From contig CALQBR020000016.1 in the NCBI GenBank assembly GCA_943328865.2, forward strand, positions 1 through 11,025: a stretch of 11,025 nucleotides of DNA, in the 5' to 3' direction. A program made the translations under genes and the position numbers. The notes below the pieces were generated by a model, which was given only the letters and a program-made list of their open reading frames with translations, did no database searches and had not been told where the DNA came from. Origin of the DNA: Sphingobacterium thalpophilum. Its GTDB lineage: Bacteria > Bacteroidota > Bacteroidia > Flavobacteriales > Flavobacteriaceae. Of the stretch, positions 5,050 to 11,025 are shown in pieces (within the stretch, counting starts at the first letter, position 1; the number at the start of each line of letters is the position of its first letter).

Positions 5050-8000
5050 ATGAAACTAACTTTACTTTTAAAAAAATTACCCCTTTTAGCATTCCTACTG
5101 ACCTGTTTTGCCATGAATGGGCAACAGGTGTCGCTACCCTATACAACTAATTTTGAAACAAACAACACAAACTGGTCAACACCTGCATCTTGGACATATA
5201 CAAATAATGCTGGGAATGGAGCTAATGCGGGATGTACCGGCGCAGGAAGTCAATTTTATTACAGATTAGCTAATAGTTTACCAAATAGATATTTATTTAC
5301 ACCGACTTTTACAGGACAAGCAGGTTACACTTACACTATTTCATTTTGTGGTAGAGCAACAGCGAATGGAACCTCAGTTCTAAAAGTATACCCTGCAACA
5401 GCACAAACAATTGTAGCTACCAATGAAACGACAGCCTACCTAACCGGTTCAAATACTGCAGCAACAGGATGGGCAAGTGAAACATCGACCGCGTGGACCT
5501 GCCCAGCTAATGGAACCTATTGTTTTGCATTAAAAGCGACTACCGGTACAGGCGATATGCGTATTGATAATGCAACCATTACTGAAACCCCTCCTCCTTG
5601 TTCAACGGTAGTCGCTAATGCCGCTACTGCATTAAGCACCACGGGATTTACCGCTAATTGGACTGCAGCTGCAGGAACCGTAACTGGATACACTCTTGAA
5701 GTAGATGACAACTCGGATTTTAGTTCTATCACTCAAACCAATAGCGGAATTGCTGCAGGAACCACAACTGCAGTGGTTACTGGATTAACGGCTGGCACAA
5801 CCTATTACTATAGAGTACGTGCAAATGCAGGTTCATGTGCCTTGAGTCTAGTCAATAGCAATAGTACCACCGTAGCGACCTGTAGTATCTTGACCGCACC
5901 CACAGCAAGCGCAGCCACAGGAACCAATGCAAATACTACCTTTACAGCGAATTGGGCTGATGTTACCGGAGAAACAGGTTACAAATTAGAGGTTGCTACC
6001 GTAAGTGACTTTTCCTCAATTACACAAACCTTTAGTGCGATTGCGGCCAATGCCACGAGCCAAGCGGTAACGGGATTAACAGCCAATACCACTTATTATT
6101 ACAGAGTGACTACTTTAAATAGTACCTGTACAAGTAGTCCAAGCAATACCATCACAATTGCAACGGCTTGTACTGCTCCAACGGCACAACCAACCTCTTT
6201 ATCTTTTAATGGAATAGGATCAACAGGATTAAACGGAAGCTTTACGGTTTCTGCCTCGGCCAATGGGTATTTAGTATTACGAAGCACCTCAAACACCGCC
6301 CCTTCTCCTGCTCCATTGGATGGAACTACTTATACCGCCGGCAGTACTGTAGGTGGCGCTACAGTGGTAAAGGCATCGTCTTCAAATACCTTTAGTGATT
6401 CTGGATTAAGTGTTAGCACAACCTATTATTACTACATATACAGTTACAACTCTAATTGCTTTAGTAACATTGACTATCTTACCACAACTCCGCTAAAATT
6501 ATCTCAAACAACCAATGCTAGTGCAAAAACGTGGTATGTCAATGATGGCGTAACTCCGTTAGAAGCCGGAAGTATCACCACAGCAGTAGGAAACAATGCC
6601 AATTCAGGATTGACAACCGCATTACCTAAAGCCGACCTACAATCGGCTATTACAGCAGCCAGTGCAGGAGATACTATTATGGTCGATACTGGAATATGGA
6701 TTGGTACAGCTACGCAAACTATAAATAAAGCATTAACGATTATAGGAAACGGTGCGACTAATACAATATTTGAATCTGGTTCCGTTGCAGGAACCATAAG
6801 ATGGGGAAGCATTAGCGCGAATGATGTAACCTTAAAGAATCTTCAAATTTCTAAATACGACAGAGCAGCCGATGGAATTGCAATAAATATAACGAGTGGT
6901 ACCAATATTTTAATTGATAATTGTATTATTTATAATAATGTGGGTTCGGCAGGACAAGGGGCTGTATATATAGGTGGTGTATCTACTTCAGTTACCATAA
7001 AAAACTCCTCGCTACCTTGTAACAGAACATCCGTAGCAAATTATGGTGGCGCCATGAATATAGATGGTTCAACCGTTTTAATAGAGAATTGCAGTATGAA
7101 CAATAATGTAATTAGCGCTTTAAAAGGAGGAGCTGTGCTTATTCAAGGAAGTACTGCAAACGTAACCATTACCAAAACCACTTTTGACTCTAATGGAGCT
7201 GGCCAAGGTGGCGCTATTGCCATTATGGATGGAACCGTTAGCATCAGCAATTCTTGTTTCGATTCCAACGTAGCAGGGAATGATGCTGGAGGAACTGGAG
7301 GCGGAGGTGCCGTTCTAATTAGTCCAACCAGTAACTCCACTATAAACATTACAAATTGTAGTTTTAGCAATAATACTGCCAATACTGGATCTTCAGATGG
7401 CGGAGCGATTTGTTTTAGCAATTACTCCAGTCCAACAGTAACCGCTACAGTTAGCACTTGCTCATTTACTAACAACAGATCTGGAGCTGGCGAAGATATC
7501 AACTTCAACAAACAAAATTCACCTACTTATTCTGTCACTTTAAAAAACAACACTTTCAATACAATCGCCACTGGAGTCAATTTATACAATACTGATTTTA
7601 ATGCTGCATCAATTAAATTTGAAGGACTAAGTTCCCCTTCAGGAACTGGTGGTTGTGGCGATATTGTTGCCGATGGTAGCGGTATAGCAATTACCAAACC
7701 TGAAATGTCCGGAACTTATACAGAATCCTCTTCATCAGTACCTACAAGTTTACCTTCCACCACTTGTAACGACCGTTTTGATGGAGATTGTGGTTCAGTT
7801 GACGCCACTTTTACTTGTCTAACTCAAAACACTTGGAATGGAAGTGCATGGTCTAGAAATCATATTCCAACCATTTACGAACATGTGATTCTGAATGCCA
7901 ATTATAACACAACCACCCATGGCAATATCGATGCTTGTGTATTAACCGTAAATTCAGGCATAACATTAACCATTGACCAATCTAATAAAACCAACAACAC

Positions 8001-9483
8001 TCAAAAAACAACTTATGTGAATGTTATCAATTCGATTATAAATAACGGAACCATTAACGTTTCTACCAACGGAAACTTAATTCAAGTTAACCATCCGTTA
8101 GATTTAGATAACATTGCAATCATTACGCCAACTATTAACCTTACAAAAAACACAGGTAATAAAGTTCGGTGGGACTATATCTATTGGAGTAAACCAGTCA
8201 CTACTGCTAGTAGTATTATGTCCAATTTTAATACTGCATTTGATATAAAATACTATTGGGACCCAGATTACAGTATTAGTTTTGATCGTAACTACGCTGG
8301 TTGGATTACTCTTTCTGGAGAGCCAACTGTAGGAACAGGTTTTATTGCCCGTGTGAAAACAGAATTAGGATTAACTGGTGCTCCTATATCTCTTAATATG
8401 GCAGGTCAATCAAATAATGGAGATATTACCGCTGTTGTAAAGCACTATGATGGAAATGACCAAGCATTCCGAAACTTTACTTTATTAGGCAATCCATATC
8501 CTGGAGCAATTTATTTCCAAGATTTTTACAACGACAACAGTGACAAAATATATGGAACCGCTTACTTATGGTCTTCTTACACTCAATATGGTGGCACTGG
8601 TGAGTATAGAAATGCTGACTATGCTACATTTAATTTGACGGGAGGTGTAGGAACACCTGCAACAGGAGACTCTCTAACTCCAAACGGATATATTCCCTCT
8701 GGACAAGCCTTTATGGTTAGACCAAAGGTAAATGGAACCGTCACTTTTAAAAACGCACATCGTACAAAAGTAATCCCAAGTAATAATCAATTTTTCAGAC
8801 CTATTGCACCAGAAGACAAAAACCGTTTTTGGTTGAGAATAACTGATTCTAACAAAAGTTATAGCGAACAATTAATTGGCTATGTAAATGGATCTTCTTC
8901 TGAATTTGACGAAGCTTATGACGGACCAATAAACTCATTATCAAAATTAAAATTTTATAGTTTTTTGGAGAATCAAAAACTAATCATTCAAGGAAATGGG
9001 GATTTTAATGAAAATGACAAACTGAGAATTGGTTATTCCAAAACCATGATTCAAAATGAAATTTTAACCATTAGCATCAGTAAAGCTGAAGGTATATTTA
9101 GTTATAATACCAGAGTATATCTTTATGATAAAGAATTAAATCAGTATCACAATCTAAGTAACCGACCATATCAATTCATAGCAAGCACAAACGCTGACAA
9201 TCGTTTTGAAATCATGTATCAATTACCTCGAAACGAGGAACCAACAATTGACGCCAACACGGTAGTTGCTTCTATCAATAACAACATCCTAAACATTAAT
9301 GCTGACGCTGATATTGATTCGGTAATATTATATGATCTAACTGGGAAATTAATTTTTGAAAAAACAATGGACCGAAAGTCTAATATAGTAAATACACCAC
9401 TTTATATTAGCACAGGAGTTTACATTGCCAGAGTAACACTATCTAATACTAAAACCCACACGCTGAAATTGATAAAAGAATAA
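5050..9483 (+). CDS. Large T9SS-secreted adhesin-like protein with Fn3 modules, beta-helix and type C sorting domain
   Basis: The product is 1477 residues from ATG 5050; an in-frame TTG at 5002 would only put extra residues before the signal peptide. Residues 1-24 are a signal peptide (cleavage likely before QQ). Residues 27-177 look like a MAM or cleaved-adhesin jelly roll (YTTNFETNN..., ending MRIDNATI). Two closely similar Fn3 domains (about 184-277 and 278-373) each end GLTAx-TTYYYRV; a more diverged Fn3-like module follows (374-485). From W495 (TWYVNDG) to about 905 lies a right-handed parallel beta-helix whose middle (about 666-815) carries GGA[IVM] and FxxN repeats like those of chlamydial Pmp proteins. 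A TWNGSAW segment (929) and GNPYPG (1147) lead into NRFWLRITD (1258) and the C-terminal beta-sandwich (about 1403-1477, ending THTLKLIKE). That end matches the T9SS type C (ChiA-like) sorting region. The protein is probably exported through T9SS and displayed on the surface or released. The ligand is unknown; a lyase-like beta-helix enzyme is an alternative, but I see no catalytic motif. Confidence 0.92.
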   Translation: MKLTLLLKKLPLLAFLLTCFAMNGQQVSLPYTTNFETNNTNWSTPASWTYTNNAGNGANAGCTGAGSQFYYRLANSLPNRYLFTPTFTGQAGYTYTISFCGRATANGTSVLKVYPATAQTIVATNETTAYLTGSNTAATGWASETSTAWTCPANGTYCFALKATTGTGDMRIDNATITETPPPCSTVVANAATALSTTGFTANWTAAAGTVTGYTLEVDDNSDFSSITQTNSGIAAGTTTAVVTGLTAGTTYYYRVRANAGSCALSLVNSNSTTVATCSILTAPTASAATGTNANTTFTANWADVTGETGYKLEVATVSDFSSITQTFSAIAANATSQAVTGLTANTTYYYRVTTLNSTCTSSPSNTITIATACTAPTAQPTSLSFNGIGSTGLNGSFTVSASANGYLVLRSTSNTAPSPAPLDGTTYTAGSTVGGATVVKASSSNTFSDSGLSVSTTYYYYIYSYNSNCFSNIDYLTTTPLKLSQTTNASAKTWYVNDGVTPLEAGSITTAVGNNANSGLTTALPKADLQSAITAASAGDTIMVDTGIWIGTATQTINKALTIIGNGATNTIFESGSVAGTIRWGSISANDVTLKNLQISKYDRAADGIAINITSGTNILIDNCIIYNNVGSAGQGAVYIGGVSTSVTIKNSSLPCNRTSVANYGGAMNIDGSTVLIENCSMNNNVISALKGGAVLIQGSTANVTITKTTFDSNGAGQGGAIAIMDGTVSISNSCFDSNVAGNDAGGTGGGGAVLISPTSNSTINITNCSFSNNTANTGSSDGGAICFSNYSSPTVTATVSTCSFTNNRSGAGEDINFNKQNSPTYSVTLKNNTFNTIATGVNLYNTDFNAASIKFEGLSSPSGTGGCGDIVADGSGIAITKPEMSGTYTESSSSVPTSLPSTTCNDRFDGDCGSVDATFTCLTQNTWNGSAWSRNHIPTIYEHVILNANYNTTTHGNIDACVLTVNSGITLTIDQSNKTNNTQKTTYVNVINSIINNGTINVSTNGNLIQVNHPLDLDNIAIITPTINLTKNTGNKVRWDYIYWSKPVTTASSIMSNFNTAFDIKYYWDPDYSISFDRNYAGWITLSGEPTVGTGFIARVKTELGLTGAPISLNMAGQSNNGDITAVVKHYDGNDQAFRNFTLLGNPYPGAIYFQDFYNDNSDKIYGTAYLWSSYTQYGGTGEYRNADYATFNLTGGVGTPATGDSLTPNGYIPSGQAFMVRPKVNGTVTFKNAHRTKVIPSNNQFFRPIAPEDKNRFWLRITDSNKSYSEQLIGYVNGSSSEFDEAYDGPINSLSKLKFYSFLENQKLIIQGNGDFNENDKLRIGYSKTMIQNEILTISISKAEGIFSYNTRVYLYDKELNQYHNLSNRPYQFIASTNADNRFEIMYQLPRNEEPTIDANTVVASINNNILNINADADIDSVILYDLTGKLIFEKTMDRKSNIVNTPLYISTGVYIARVTLSNTKTHTLKLIKE

Positions 9484-9513
9484 GATGAATTATGTCAGAT
9501 TTATTTGATTTTC

Positions 9514-9532
9514 ATTAAACTTTGTGTTTAAT
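9514..9532 (+). repeat. Inverted repeat after the large secreted protein gene, possible weak terminator
   Basis: ATTAAAC (9514-9520) pairs with GTTTAAT (9526-9532) around TTTGT, 31 bases after the stop. The stem is AT-rich and is followed by AAAAACC, not a T run, so intrinsic termination is doubtful. Confidence 0.3.
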
Positions 9533-9599
9533 AAAAACCTAAGGAATCAAAAAAATATTTGAAAAAAAATAAAAAAAAATGATTACGGGTTATAATTTA

Positions 9600-9607
9600 T
9601 ATATTTG
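9600..9607 (+). promoter_or_regulatory. Probable -7 box of the second exported protein gene
   Basis: TATATTTG followed by CG is a full TAnnTTTG match in its commonest form. The predicted start near 9614 leaves a leader of about 174 bases before ATG 9788, unusually long for this window. No well-placed -33 TTG is seen. Confidence 0.5.
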
Positions 9608-9787
9608 CGACAAATTTAATTCTAAATTAAGATCTATTTAGGATTCATTTCATGGTTAAAATTAAACTTAAAATATTGTTTATATGTATTTTAAACGAAT
9701 AAATGTCATAAAAAACTACCTTAATATATGAGTTTTAAGACACAAAAAAAGATCCTAATAAAGATAAAAAAGACTAAAAAATAAATT

Positions 9788-11025
9788 ATGAATTCAAACT
9801 ATTTCAAAAGCCTATTGTTGTTAATTATTACAACATTTACTTTTTTTGAAGCTTCCTCACAATGCATTGTAACTGCTTACGCAAAAAATATTACAGCCAA
9901 TTGTGGAACATCAACACAATCGTATGATGTTGTTGTAGAATTTTCAAACATCCCTTCATCAGGTAATTTAAGATTAAGAAGTAATAGTAATTCAACCATT
10001 GCCACTACTGCGGTATCTAGTCTAAGTGGAACCTCTACTTATACTTTTACAGGATTAAACTTTAATATGAATTTAGGAGAGCCTGATATCTATGTTGATT
10101 TTTCTACCGATACTAGTTGCAGAAAATACCTACACATTCCACTATACGAATGCACCTCTTATCCCACAAATTCAACCGCTGGTACTTATGTATCCACAAT
10201 AACTAATGGTAAAAAATATACTACCTCGGGTAGTGATGAGTATGCTTTGAACTACAATGGAGCTTTAACGCTGAAACACAATGGAGACTATCTAGCTGCC
10301 TTCAAGACTTCACTTTTTCAAAATGTAGAATATTTTTTCTATTCCTGTAAACCAGATGTTACAAAACATCCTTATTTAAGTAAGTGTAATATCGTAGAGT
10401 CAAATGGAACGCTTGGCGCATACAATAGTAACATCCCGGCATTTCCGAATCCAGATTTAAAAGAAATCAGTCTGGGAAATGCGTCTGACATCATAAACTA
10501 TTATACGAATACTTTTACAGAGAATAAAGTCTGGGTAATGCCATCTGTCAATGACTTTTTAGGTTCAAATGTAACCATACCTGCAAACTACTTTGCGAAT
10601 GGCACACCATTTTCAATTCAATATTTAAACCAAATCACTGCCACTAAAACAGAAAATTGCGTAGGAGGAAGCATCAGCTTTTCCAATTTATTGGGAGGAT
10701 ATCCAGAGTTTAATGCTTCAAATTATACCATTACAAACAATGCTGGCGGTACGTTATCTAATACTTCTGTAGCACCCAACGGAAGTTTTAGTTTGACCGG
10801 TTTAACTAACGGCGCTGCTTATAATGTTACCATTGCAGATATTAACGGTGGGGAAACGATTTTATCTGGAACGTTTTGTAGTGCCACAGCTACAAATGAT
10901 TGCGGTAGTTGCGCTACCCCAACTTGTCCTGTCGGCTTTGACAGCAACATCTCGGATGGATTAGGATTTTCAACCTGTAACAATACAGCAATAACCATAA
11001 CAAACGAAACCATTACCAACATACA
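9788..11025 (+). CDS. Exported protein of unknown function, N-terminal 412 codons (runs off right edge)
   Basis: The frame from ATG 9788 stays open for 412 codons to the window end. It begins MNSNYFKSLLLLIITTFTFF, a signal peptide with likely cleavage near SS|QC (residues 24/25); the next Cys is not in a lipobox. I do not recognise the mature part. Residues 26 to about 115 are Ser/Thr/Asn-rich beta-type sequence. A more compact region (about 130-275) includes NGALTLKHNGDYLAAFKTSLFQNVEYFFYSC and KVWVMPSVNDF. Residues about 305-364 look like one Ig-like or Fn3-like module (YTITNNAGGTLS... GLTNGAAYNVTI). A cysteine-rich stretch (NDCGSCATPTCPVGF) follows from about 368. Composition and position beside a T9SS cargo suggest another large surface or secreted protein with a C-terminal sorting domain beyond the window; that end is not seen. 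It has its own promoter box. Confidence 0.85.
   Translation, partial: MNSNYFKSLLLLIITTFTFFEASSQCIVTAYAKNITANCGTSTQSYDVVVEFSNIPSSGNLRLRSNSNSTIATTAVSSLSGTSTYTFTGLNFNMNLGEPDIYVDFSTDTSCRKYLHIPLYECTSYPTNSTAGTYVSTITNGKKYTTSGSDEYALNYNGALTLKHNGDYLAAFKTSLFQNVEYFFYSCKPDVTKHPYLSKCNIVESNGTLGAYNSNIPAFPNPDLKEISLGNASDIINYYTNTFTENKVWVMPSVNDFLGSNVTIPANYFANGTPFSIQYLNQITATKTENCVGGSISFSNLLGGYPEFNASNYTITNNAGGTLSNTSVAPNGSFSLTGLTNGAAYNVTIADINGGETILSGTFCSATATNDCGSCATPTCPVGFDSNISDGLGFSTCNNTAITITNETITNI

Larger units (their letters stand above)
9484..9787. other. Spacer between the two large exported protein genes
   Basis: No gene is seen in these 304 AT-rich bases. They hold a 7-base inverted repeat (9514-9532), A-rich tracts (9550-9580), a consensus -7 box (9600-9607) and a long leader that contains a small TTAATT/AATTAA hairpin (9616-9630). 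Confidence 0.6.

Noticed and set aside
5050..5106. Lipoprotein signal (LLTC) in the large secreted protein
   Set aside because: The residue before Cys19 is Thr, not Gly, Ala or Ser, and a normal cleavage site before QQ follows a few residues later, as is typical for T9SS cargo.
6504..7421. Minus-strand open frames of 92 and 102 codons
   Set aside because: They lie wholly inside the beta-helix coding region, are rich in Val, Pro and Ala as expected from the complement of Thr/Ser/Asn/Gly-rich codons, and show no start context or family resemblance.
9514..9532. Intrinsic terminator after the large secreted protein gene
   Set aside because: The stem is weak and AT-rich and lacks a following T tract on either strand, so it is listed only as an inverted repeat.
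1..11025. CRISPR array, insertion sequence, tRNA or rRNA gene
   Set aside because: No regularly spaced repeats, transposase motifs, terminal inverted repeats with target duplications, or tRNA/rRNA signatures were seen on either strand.

Overview
The window looks like chromosomal DNA of a Flavobacterium-type member of the Bacteroidota. The DNA is AT-rich. Upstream regions carry the phylum's TAnnTTTG -7 promoter box and no convincing Shine-Dalgarno sequences. Lipoprotein signals are of the short Bacteroidota type, and one large secreted protein ends in a type C sorting domain of the type IX secretion system (T9SS). All organism and family assignments come from reading the sequence; no database search was run.

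Left part (1-1160, minus strand): a PLP-dependent enzyme of the ACC deaminase/D-cysteine desulfhydrase family is followed, with an ATGA stop/start overlap, by the N-terminal part of a lysine-rich lipoprotein that runs off the left edge. A gap of about 250 bases with promoter boxes on both strands separates this pair from the plus-strand genes.

Middle part (1409-4479, plus strand): a 60-residue cysteine-rich DUF5522-type protein, a full-length urocanate hydratase (hutU, histidine degradation) closed by a short tandem repeat and a clear rho-independent terminator, and a DUF4136-type lipoprotein with its own promoter. These appear to be separate housekeeping units. No other hut gene is in the window.

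Right part (4480-11025, plus strand): a gene-free stretch of about 570 bases with a purine-rich degenerate repeat and a palindrome, then a 1477-residue secreted protein (signal peptide, jelly-roll-like N-terminus, Fn3-like modules, right-handed beta-helix with Pmp-like GGA[IVM]/FxxN repeats, T9SS type C C-terminus). A 304-base spacer with a consensus -7 box follows, then the first 412 codons of a second exported protein that runs off the right edge. These two are probably cell-surface or released adhesin-like proteins, each with its own promoter.

I see no mobile element, CRISPR array, RNA gene or defence locus. The least ordinary region is the pair of large exported proteins and the spacers in front of them. 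I cannot support a claim of a wholly new system from this sequence.
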